A stretch of DNA of 10,942 nucleotides, from contig DCWI01000095.1 in NCBI GenBank assembly GCA_002328825.1, positions 1 to 10,942 on the forward strand. Reading direction: 5' to 3'. How positions within the stretch are numbered: position 1 is the stretch's first letter; each line of letters opens with the position of its first letter. Positions 5,730 through 10,942 of this stretch are shown one piece after another. Below the pieces are notes generated by a model. It was not told where the DNA came from. It saw only the letters and a list, made by a program, of their open reading frames with translations, and searched no databases. This DNA is from Nitrospiraceae bacterium UBA2166 (GTDB taxonomy: Bacteria; Nitrospirota; Nitrospiria; Nitrospirales; UBA2166). Position numbers and translations under genes: made by a program.

Positions 5730-6905
5730 ATGGACTTCCGAGAAACTGACGAACAAACCATGATTCGGAAGATGGTAAGGGACTTTGCTGAGTCGATTCT
5801 TCCACCCACCATTGAGGAACGAGATAAACATCAAATTCCACCTACTGAAGAATGGAAGCGATTCTGCGATGAGACCGGACTTCAAGGTATTACTATCTCC
5901 GAAGATTATGGTGGAATGCCAGTGGATGATGTCAGTGAAGCGATTATTATTGAGGAACTCGCTCGAGTTGACCCTTCATTTTCAGTATTCTATGCAGTCC
6001 ATGTAGGATTGTGCAGTAAAACAATCACACTACATGGCACTGATGAGCAAAAAGATCAGTATCTGACTCAATTATCCGCTGACAAGGTTGGTGCCTACTC
6101 TCTTTCAGAAGCAGGAGCCGGCACAGATGCAGCCGCCCTCTCCTGCAAAGCAGAACTCTCTGATGATGGTAGCCATTACATCCTCAATGGAATGAAGATG
6201 TGGGTCACTAACGGCGCCTCGGCTGACATTTATGTCCTCTTCGCAAAAGTAGTCGGTCATCCAGATTACGGCTCCAAGAAACATGGTGGGACAACTGCTT
6301 TTATTGTAGAGAAAACATTTGAAGGATTCACAGTGGGAAAGAAAGAGGATAAACTTGGAATCCGTAGTAGCGATACCTGCACCCTAATTCTTGAAAATTG
6401 CAAAGTTCCAGCAGAAAATGTTCTAGGGGATGTCGGAAAAGGATTCTCAATAGCAATGAACGCACTTGACAATAGTAGAATAGGAATTGCTGCACAAGCC
6501 CTCGGTATTGCACAAGGCGCATACGAAGCTGCCCTGAAGTATTCCCAAGAAAGAGAGACCTTTGGCAAACCATTAGCAGCCCACCAAATGATTACCTCTT
6601 ATCTCGCAGATATGGCCACAAGGGTCGAGGCCTCAAGATTGCTCGTCTATCGTGCCGCAAAAGCCAAACAACTGCACTACGAAGAGGGTGCACCCCGTCA
6701 CACCAACGAAGCGAGCATGGCCAAGTTGTTCGCTGGAGACACTGCCATGTGGGTGGCTGAGCGAGCTGTACAGATTCACGGTGGATACGGATATGTAACA
6801 GAGTTCCCTGTTGAAAGATTCTTCAGAGATGCCAAAATCACCCAAATTTACGAAGGTACACAGGAAGTACAACGTTTGGTCATTGCACGAAATCTCAAAC
6901 TTTGA
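5730..6905 (+). CDS. Acyl-CoA dehydrogenase (short/medium-chain, butyryl-CoA dehydrogenase-like)
   Basis: 391 residues, the usual family length. A soluble FAD flavoenzyme that makes the trans-2,3 double bond in acyl-CoA during beta-oxidation or branched amino-acid breakdown, passing electrons to ETF. The N-terminus MDFRETDEQTMIRKMVRDFAE is the family helix. AYSLSEAGAGTD (122-133) matches the first acyl-CoA dehydrogenase signature. ALGIAQGAYEAALKYSQER and QIHGGYGYVTEFPVERFFRD match the second half of the family. The catalytic base is Glu375 in QIYEGTQE, the position used by short- and medium-chain enzymes, unlike isovaleryl- and long-chain types. Exact chain length cannot be read. ATG 5730 has AGGTG 6 nt upstream; an in-frame GTG at 5721 overlaps that SD and is less likely. 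The stop is 3 nt from the convergent CCA-enzyme stop. Confidence 0.95.
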   Translation: MDFRETDEQTMIRKMVRDFAESILPPTIEERDKHQIPPTEEWKRFCDETGLQGITISEDYGGMPVDDVSEAIIIEELARVDPSFSVFYAVHVGLCSKTITLHGTDEQKDQYLTQLSADKVGAYSLSEAGAGTDAAALSCKAELSDDGSHYILNGMKMWVTNGASADIYVLFAKVVGHPDYGSKKHGGTTAFIVEKTFEGFTVGKKEDKLGIRSSDTCTLILENCKVPAENVLGDVGKGFSIAMNALDNSRIGIAAQALGIAQGAYEAALKYSQERETFGKPLAAHQMITSYLADMATRVEASRLLVYRAAKAKQLHYEEGAPRHTNEASMAKLFAGDTAMWVAERAVQIHGGYGYVTEFPVERFFRDAKITQIYEGTQEVQRLVIARNLKL

Positions 6906-6908
6906 ATT

Positions 6909-8189
6909 TCAAGGCCAATAGAAGCGAGGCCATTCTGTCGGCTCGCCGTCTTGCCATTCCAATTGCTTGAGGCGTGCTTCCACCTCTGCAAGAGTTGGCA
7001 AGTCTTCCTCAATCTGTATTCTATGTAGCCATTCCTTCAGTCGGCCAAGTTTGATTCCCTTGCTTAGTCCAGTCATCTCAGCAATCCAGTGCCCATCTGC
7101 CAACGGTGCATCTCCTGCTACATTTGCTGGCAAAGAAGCAAGCAACGTAATTACTTCCTCAACCTCGCTAGTTGCAAGTGCTGATTCACAGGCGAGTTGT
7201 TGATTCAATCTGCTTCCAAGTACCGCCCTGTATAGTCGCAACTCTGAAACAGAGGTAGCATTGGGTAGATGGGATAGACATCTGTTCAACTCCTGAACTC
7301 CGGTAATGACTACTTTCGGCATCGTCAAACGCTTCATCAACCCACTAGCATCATCGGCCCTAAACATCATAGCAAGGCGAGCCTCAACGACCTCATCGCT
7401 GGAAATATCTGCAAGCCTCGCTTGACCTGTCAAGTCATACTCGTGCCCACCAAAAATTGTCGACAACACGCCATCTTCAGACATTTTTTCAAGCACTTGA
7501 GCGGCGTTCTGACCTGCTAGAATTCGCCTGAATTCCTGCCAAATACGCTCAATACTGACATTTTTCAACATATATTGACAATCGCGAAGAGCTGATGCCA
7601 AATCATCTTCGGGGCTCCAAAGTCCTGCATCTCCTTGGTCCATTAATCTGTATGCGCGCATCACTCTCAAACCATCTTCAGACAATCTAGTGGAGGCATT
7701 TCCTACAGCACGGAGGACACCATTTTGCAAATCTTGGTATCCATTAAATGGGTCATACAAAAGCTGTCTTGCCAAGTCAACAGCCATAGCGTTGATTGTC
7801 AAATCACGACGCTCAAGGTCTTCTAATAACGAATCACCGAAAATCACAGATTCCGGTCTGCGACCATCGAGATATTCTTGATCACACCTCAAGGTGGTTA
7901 TTTCATACAAATCGCCATCAGGCCTTACTCTTACTATCACAGTACCATATTTAGCACCAACATCAATCGAATTAGAGGAGCCAAAGAGGTCCATCACTTG
8001 CTCGGGTCTGAGATTGGTAGTCAAATCGTAGTCGTGTGGCACAACTTCGCTGAGCCCCTGCCTAACACTACCTCCAACAACCCAAACACCTCCGCCACTT
8101 TCTGAGATAATGGAAACCACCTGCAACAGGTCATCTGGGAGTGATTCTATCCAACTCTGCATTGATGATGGAAAGGCTACGCCCTCCAT
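6909..8189 (-). CDS. cca: CCA tRNA nucleotidyltransferase / poly(A) polymerase family, bacterial class II type
   Basis: 426 residues from ATG 8189. The enzyme adds or repairs the 3' CCA of tRNAs from CTP and ATP. Class II motifs appear in order: GGSVRQ (39-44) and HDYDLTT (52-58) with metal-binding Asp53 and Asp55; ERRDLTINAMA (116-126); DPFNGYQDLQNGVLRAVG (136-153); RLSEDGLRVMRAYR (158-171), the template-like EDxxR motif; then ERIWQEF (224-230). The C-terminal helical region ends with GLSKGIKLGRLKEWL, the usual tail motif. Archaeal CCA-adding enzymes are normally class I, so this bacterial type stands out. A poly(A) polymerase cannot be excluded by eye. The frame is open to 8333, but those 48 codons are Pro/Ala-rich, non-homologous and antisense to the next gene. 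AAAGGAG lies about 11 nt before ATG 8189; ATG 8162 is a second option. Confidence 0.9.
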   Translation of the reverse strand: MEGVAFPSSMQSWIESLPDDLLQVVSIISESGGGVWVVGGSVRQGLSEVVPHDYDLTTNLRPEQVMDLFGSSNSIDVGAKYGTVIVRVRPDGDLYEITTLRCDQEYLDGRRPESVIFGDSLLEDLERRDLTINAMAVDLARQLLYDPFNGYQDLQNGVLRAVGNASTRLSEDGLRVMRAYRLMDQGDAGLWSPEDDLASALRDCQYMLKNVSIERIWQEFRRILAGQNAAQVLEKMSEDGVLSTIFGGHEYDLTGQARLADISSDEVVEARLAMMFRADDASGLMKRLTMPKVVITGVQELNRCLSHLPNATSVSELRLYRAVLGSRLNQQLACESALATSEVEEVITLLASLPANVAGDAPLADGHWIAEMTGLSKGIKLGRLKEWLHRIQIEEDLPTLAEVEARLKQLEWQDGEPTEWPRFYWP

Positions 8190-8291
8190 GTCTGCAGGTG
8201 CTCCTTTCGGCAGCGCGGCTACTCTCGCGTAATGCTCCACAAGGGGGCGGGGGGCGGCAATCGCTTTCAAGGGCGACGGCGAGGGAGGGTC

Positions 8292-8699
8292 ATGGAGGTG
8301 GAACTCGTACCCATCGAGTGGTTGAAGGCACACGAGGAAATCCGCCCAAAAAAGGTCGAAGAACTAGCAAAGGTGACGAAAAAATGGGGTTGCTACACCA
8401 AACCCCTCCTCGTTGACAGGCAGACTGGCACAATCCTAGACGGGCATCACCGACATCAAGTTGGATTTATTCTGAACCTGCTTAGACTTCCTGCTATATT
8501 GTTCGATTACTTGGAAGATGACTCTATCACAGTAGAGGCTTGGCCGAATTGTGGATTAGAATCTTTGAGCAAACAAGAGGTTATTGACATGGCAGCATCT
8601 GACGAACTCTATCCACCAAAAACCAGCCGTCATACAACTGAATGGAATACTCCGCCAATACACATCTCTCTTGAGACCCTTGCCAATGCTGAGGATTAA
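8292..8699 (+). CDS. SerK-like ParB/sulfiredoxin-fold protein, minimal form (putative free-serine kinase homologue)
   Basis: 135 residues from ATG 8292. It resembles the archaeal ADP-dependent free L-serine kinase SerK of Thermococcus (recalled, not searched), which makes O-phosphoserine for cysteine synthesis. Shared blocks are LKAHEEI (11-17), where His14-Glu15 matches the PHE containing SerK catalytic Glu30; KPLLVD (37-42); ILDGHHRH (48-55), the phosphate-binding ParB motif; and the terminal YPPKTSRH (107-114) followed by a short I-I-LE-L end. SerK is about 240 residues. The middle domain of roughly 90-100 residues between DYL.DD..V..W and the YPPKT.RH tail is almost absent here, leaving just the core. 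Activity on serine is therefore inference; another nucleotide-dependent ParB-fold role is possible. An upstream in-frame ATG at 8232 is disfavoured because its extension is Gly/Arg-rich. GGAGGGT precedes ATG 8292 closely. trhA follows 33 nt later. Confidence 0.8.
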   Translation: MEVELVPIEWLKAHEEIRPKKVEELAKVTKKWGCYTKPLLVDRQTGTILDGHHRHQVGFILNLLRLPAILFDYLEDDSITVEAWPNCGLESLSKQEVIDMAASDELYPPKTSRHTTEWNTPPIHISLETLANAED

Positions 8700-8732
8700 T
8701 TATCAGGTAGCGATTGAATAGGGGGATTTGAT

Positions 8733-9425
8733 ATGACGGACGACAGTAGCCCCGTCGTATCTATTGAGACTCAAAAAAATTCTCATACTCAGGCAGAGGA
8801 AATTTCGAATGCCGTCACCTCTGGTATTGGAATCCTTTTAGCCATCATTGGCTTGTATTTTCTAGTTACTAGAAGCATCGCAACGGGTGATAATTGGAAG
8901 ATTGTGACTTGCACCATATATGGCCTCAGTCTAGTGATTGCCTACATCTTTTCGACACTATATCACGGGCTAACAAATAAACATGGGAAATCGATAATGC
9001 GGCTTGTCGATCAGATTGGAATTTACATTTTGATTGCTGGCTCTTACACACCATTTGTGCTGATAATCGTCGGCGGTAATTGGGGTTGGTTCATGTTTGC
9101 CTTCGTGTGGATTTTTGCCTCGGTTGGAATCACTATTAGACTCGCAAAAAATAAGGTATCAAAATTTGTAACTACTGCTCCATATTTAGCAATGGGTTGG
9201 GCTGCACTATTGATGATTAAACCGCTGATTGAATACTCAATAAATTACGGTTGGGTATGTCTGATACTAGTAGTTGCAGGTGGTGTATCCTATTCTATTG
9301 GAACATTTTTCTATTCACAGAGTGGAATGTCTCACAATCATGCTGTCTGGCACCTATTTGTCTTGACTGGTAGCATCACCCATTATTTCGCGGTGCTACT
9401 GTATGTGATTCCGCATCCTGTATAA
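8733..9425 (+). CDS. trhA: Hemolysin III / TrhA family seven-helix membrane protein (PAQR superfamily)
   Basis: 230 residues, mostly hydrophobic, with about seven membrane helices (roughly 29-47, 57-77, 90-112, 117-135, 146-163, 171-192, 205-225). PAQR/TrhA hallmarks are present: the acidic HTQAEEISNAVTSGIG start (18-33); S-x3-H as Ser74-Tyr77-His78; Asp93 in RLVDQIGIYILIAGSYTPF; and H-x3-H as His203-His207 in SHNHAVWHLF. Together the Ser, Asp and three His form the family's presumed zinc site. Bacterial relatives are linked to membrane energetics and lipid homeostasis, and the old haemolysin name is not evidence of toxicity. Function here is inferred from the family. GGGGGAT about 6 nt before ATG 8733 supports the start. 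It may be co-transcribed with the SerK-like gene, and it converges with the methyltransferase gene. Confidence 0.93.
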   Translation: MTDDSSPVVSIETQKNSHTQAEEISNAVTSGIGILLAIIGLYFLVTRSIATGDNWKIVTCTIYGLSLVIAYIFSTLYHGLTNKHGKSIMRLVDQIGIYILIAGSYTPFVLIIVGGNWGWFMFAFVWIFASVGITIRLAKNKVSKFVTTAPYLAMGWAALLMIKPLIEYSINYGWVCLILVVAGGVSYSIGTFFYSQSGMSHNHAVWHLFVLTGSITHYFAVLLYVIPHPV

Positions 9426-9449
9426 ATCACAGGTTTGGGGCGCACTAGC

Positions 9450-9464
9450 GATGCAACTGGCATC
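9450..9464. terminator. Small hairpin between convergent genes
   Basis: GATGC-AACTG-GCATC, a 5-bp stem with a 5-nt loop, lies in the 50-nt gap between the convergent trhA and methyltransferase stops. It might help bidirectional termination, but it lacks a U tract. Confidence 0.25.
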
Positions 9465-9475
9465 ACAACGAATAG

Positions 9476-10522
9476 TTATGGAACCAAGTCTTCATGGCTG
9501 CCGAATCCAAAATCGTCGCCAAGATCATCTGGTGCACCAGGATGTTGCATTTCAGTCTCTAACAATGCGAAGAGAGTGGGCCACAATGGTGAGAGCCAAT
9601 CAGAAGCATTCAACAACATTTCGAAGAGGGGGTTATCCTCAACCTCACCCTCGAACCCAATAAATTGGAAGCACTCGTCCTCATCATCCTCCCAAACATC
9701 ATCATCTCCAGTTAGCAAGACCGGAGGTAAATCGGCGGGTAAAAGGCGTAGTTGCTCTACAAACTCATGCAAATGCTCAATCTGTTCTGCATCAAAAACT
9801 CCCAATTCAGAGCCAATCTCCAAGGCATTCTCTAGCAGAGAGGCTAGTTGTCGCGAATCTGTCGCCTCATCTTCTGTCTCGGAAATATCCACAGGTCCGA
9901 AAAGAACTCCACCAAGATCGGTGTCGAACCAATCGCCTTGGCGTTCGCGCTTGAGCAAACGTTGGGCCACCTTGCCACCAATCGGAGCTATCACGAAACC
10001 GCCATCAGTGATTCTATTTTCCAACCAATTAGGAAGATTTGGTAAAGAACCGGTAACTAATACACGATTCAATGGGTTTGGTAGATTCGGAGGTGCGTGA
10101 TCAAGTTGTCTCATCTTACGAATATGGAATGTTGCTTTGCAATCAAACTCTTTCAAACGCTCTCTAACGTGTTCGATGACCTGTCTATTTGGATCTACTA
10201 CTGTTACACCACCTTCTGGGCCAACAATGTGTCCAATGAGGGCTGCTAGATACCCTCCTTTGGCACCAAGTAGCAAAACCTCATCTCCACGTTCCAACTC
10301 AAGATGATGTAGTAAGGTGCAAATCATGTGTGGAGCTGATATGGTTTTGATTCCACCCCCATCAGTCTCAGTGAAAACCAATGGGCGATCATAGTAGAAA
10401 GGTTCAGAATCGTAATTGGTGAAAGATTCCACAGCGATTGCTGACATTGCCTCACGGATAACTGGAGTCAAGGGTACATCAGCGGCTTGCAAGCGCTCTA
10501 ACAATCCCGCAATGTCGTTCAC
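9476..10522 (-). CDS. pcm: Protein-L-isoaspartate O-methyltransferase homologue with long acidic C-terminal extension
   Basis: 348 residues from GTG 10522. The N-terminal ~190 residues follow the PIMT family, which uses S-adenosylmethionine to methylate isoaspartyl residues in aged proteins. TISAPHM (60-66) is the hallmark substrate-side motif. DEVLLLGAKGGYLAALIG (80-97) replaces the usual EIGTGSGY SAM motif. VTVVDPN (106-112) supplies the acidic ribose-binding residue. NRVLVTGSLPNLP and GGFVIAPIG match the DRIIVTAA and LIxPxG motifs. LGGVLFGPV ends the catalytic part. Normal enzymes have about 215 residues. Here about 150 extra, very acidic residues follow, with helical stretches, WEDDEDE, and an aromatic SDWLSPLWPTLFALLE segment. 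The altered SAM loop leaves activity uncertain. The start is not well fixed: the frame is open to a stop at 10571-10573, and a TTG at 10549 adds 9 Cys-rich residues. Confidence 0.85.
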   Translation of the reverse strand: MNDIAGLLERLQAADVPLTPVIREAMSAIAVESFTNYDSEPFYYDRPLVFTETDGGGIKTISAPHMICTLLHHLELERGDEVLLLGAKGGYLAALIGHIVGPEGGVTVVDPNRQVIEHVRERLKEFDCKATFHIRKMRQLDHAPPNLPNPLNRVLVTGSLPNLPNWLENRITDGGFVIAPIGGKVAQRLLKRERQGDWFDTDLGGVLFGPVDISETEDEATDSRQLASLLENALEIGSELGVFDAEQIEHLHEFVEQLRLLPADLPPVLLTGDDDVWEDDEDECFQFIGFEGEVEDNPLFEMLLNASDWLSPLWPTLFALLETEMQHPGAPDDLGDDFGFGSHEDLVP

Positions 10523-10571
10523 AACAGGGCCACAACACTCCCTACACAAAAGGCTAAGGGGTCGCGTGGTT

Positions 10572-10577
10572 CATATT
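10572..10577 (+). promoter_or_regulatory. TATA-like box of tRNA-Val
   Basis: CATATT is centred about 28 nt before the first base of the tRNA, matching archaeal TATA-to-start spacing. Read on the - strand (AATATG) it could also drive the methyltransferase gene, giving a start near 10548. Confidence 0.45.
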
Positions 10578-10602
10578 GTGGAGGTTCTTCGGCCTTTCCA
10601 TC

Positions 10603-10675
10603 GGGCTCGTGGTCTAGCGGTTATGACGTCGCCCTTACAAGGCGAATATCGCCAGTTCAAATCTGGCCGGGCCCA
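10603..10675 (+). tRNA. tRNA-Val (anticodon UAC)
   Basis: A 73-nt cloverleaf. The acceptor stem GGGCTCG pairs with CGGGCCC with one G-U, and A73 is the discriminator. The D arm GTC/GAC encloses AGCGGTTA. Anticodon stem TCGCC/GGCGA has loop CTTACAA, so anticodon TAC (valine, GUA and wobble codons). The variable loop is ATATC. The T stem GCCAG/CTGGC has loop TTCAAAT. No intron is present. The 3' CCA is not encoded (A73 is followed by TAACA), so a CCA-adding enzyme such as the one at 6909-8189 is needed to mature it. Confidence 0.95.
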
Positions 10676-10865
10676 TAACAAACAACCATATTTTTGCCGT
10701 TATACTGTGAAAATTGGATATTATATGCATTTTTCATATTGAGATTCGCGCTACCAAAAAACCCTCTTTTTACGCCATGAAAGGCGATAATAGTGGGATA
10801 TTGCGCTAACAGGGTGGAGGAAGTGGGGCAATATCTCAAAAAGGGGTCGCTTCGCGGCCAACATC
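10676..10865. other. Non-coding stretch after tRNA-Val
   Basis: 190 nt, AT-rich in the first half, with no credible gene. It contains ATATTTTTG (about 10688-10696), a T run suited to terminating the tRNA transcript. It also holds a small hairpin ATATG-CATTTTT-CATAT (10723-10739), another CGCC-ATGAAA-GGCG (10773-10786), and CAATATCT (10829-10836), which could be a TATA box for the partial gene at the right edge. Confidence 0.5.
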
Positions 10866-10942
10866 ATGGTACAGGACGCCTCTGTGCTCGCAAGCATCCT
10901 TGCTCGCCGCCTAAAACTAGCCGGCCTCTTCATCTCAACTGC
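10866..10942 (+). CDS. Possible start of an unidentified gene, cut by right edge
   Basis: From ATG 10866 the frame is open to the edge for 25 codons and reads MVQDASVLASILARRLKLAG and on, an amphipathic helix-like start with ordinary residue composition. CAATATCT is centred about 26 nt before a predicted start near 10858, leaving an 8-nt leader with no SD. A rival frame from GTG 10814 is also open but is rich in His, Cys and Arg and looks less like protein. Too short to assign a family. Confidence 0.4.
   Translation, partial: MVQDASVLASILARRLKLAGLFIST

Noticed and set aside
5592..5885. 98-codon upstream extension of the GcvH-like frame
   Set aside because: It is antisense to the acyl-CoA dehydrogenase start and has no GcvH homology; ATG 5591 has an SD and starts right at the domain.
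8190..8333. 48-codon upstream extension of the CCA enzyme
   Set aside because: It overlaps the divergent SerK-like gene, is Pro/Ala-rich and has no homology to class II enzymes.
9435..10100. Open + strand frame of 221 codons, rich in Ser
   Set aside because: Fully antisense to the methyltransferase gene, low-complexity Ser/Lys/Pro composition, and no motif or SD.
10751..10933. Small - strand frame of 60 codons at the right edge
   Set aside because: Composition unlike its neighbours (Arg/Ser/Phe-rich), no promoter or SD, and it opposes the more protein-like + strand start at 10866.
1..10942. Mobile element, CRISPR, prophage or defence island
   Set aside because: No spaced direct repeats, transposase, integrase, toxin-antitoxin pair or nuclease/helicase cluster was seen. 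The tRNA-Val has no evident duplicated 3' end within the window that would mark an integration site.

Overview
The window looks like archaeal chromosome, most likely a marine Thermoplasmatota of the Marine Group II (Poseidoniales) kind. The reasons are an archaeal/eukaryotic-type tyrosyl-tRNA synthetase, an HMG-CoA synthase of the mevalonate route, a SerK-like serine kinase homologue, a tRNA gene without encoded CCA, and AT-rich TATA-like boxes about 26 nt before several starts. Mixed in are bacterial-looking genes (two acyl-CoA dehydrogenases, a class II CCA-adding enzyme, a TrhA/hemolysin III membrane protein), as expected for marine heterotrophic archaea. The taxon is inferred from gene content only.

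Layout. 1-308 (-): start of a glutaryl-CoA dehydrogenase gene cut by the left edge. 381-1586 (-): exported, C-terminally membrane-anchored beta-propeller-like protein. A short divergent promoter region separates it from a + strand pair, a small charged protein of unknown function (1685-2209) and tyrS (2221-3333), joined by 11 nt with an SD overlapping the first stop. 3334-3443 holds a hairpin, a 10-nt tandem repeat and a TATA box placed for leaderless transcription of HMG-CoA synthase (3444-5054). That gene converges with a GcvH-like gene (5079-5591, -) whose product lacks the lipoyl lysine. The GcvH-like gene shares a 138-nt divergent promoter region with an acyl-CoA dehydrogenase (5730-6905, +). 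The dehydrogenase converges, with 3 nt between stops, on a bacterial-type CCA-adding enzyme (6909-8189, -). Divergent from that are a minimal SerK/ParB-fold protein (8292-8699) and trhA (8733-9425). trhA converges with a protein-L-isoaspartate methyltransferase homologue carrying a long acidic tail (9476-10522, -). Last come tRNA-Val(UAC) (10603-10675), a 190-nt non-coding stretch and a possible gene start at the right edge.

How the genes fit together: this is a densely packed housekeeping region rather than a mobile or defence island. Themes are translation (TyrRS, tRNA-Val, CCA addition), acyl-CoA and isoprenoid metabolism (GcdH-like, acyl-CoA dehydrogenase, HMG-CoA synthase), amino-acid metabolism (SerK-like, GcvH-like) and protein repair. 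No CRISPR, IS element, integrase, toxin-antitoxin pair or phage gene was seen. The items most worth a second look are the GcvH homologue with Asn in place of the lipoyl lysine plus an acidic insert, the roughly half-size SerK homologue, the isoaspartate methyltransferase with an altered SAM motif and acidic tail, and the class II CCA enzyme in an archaeal context.
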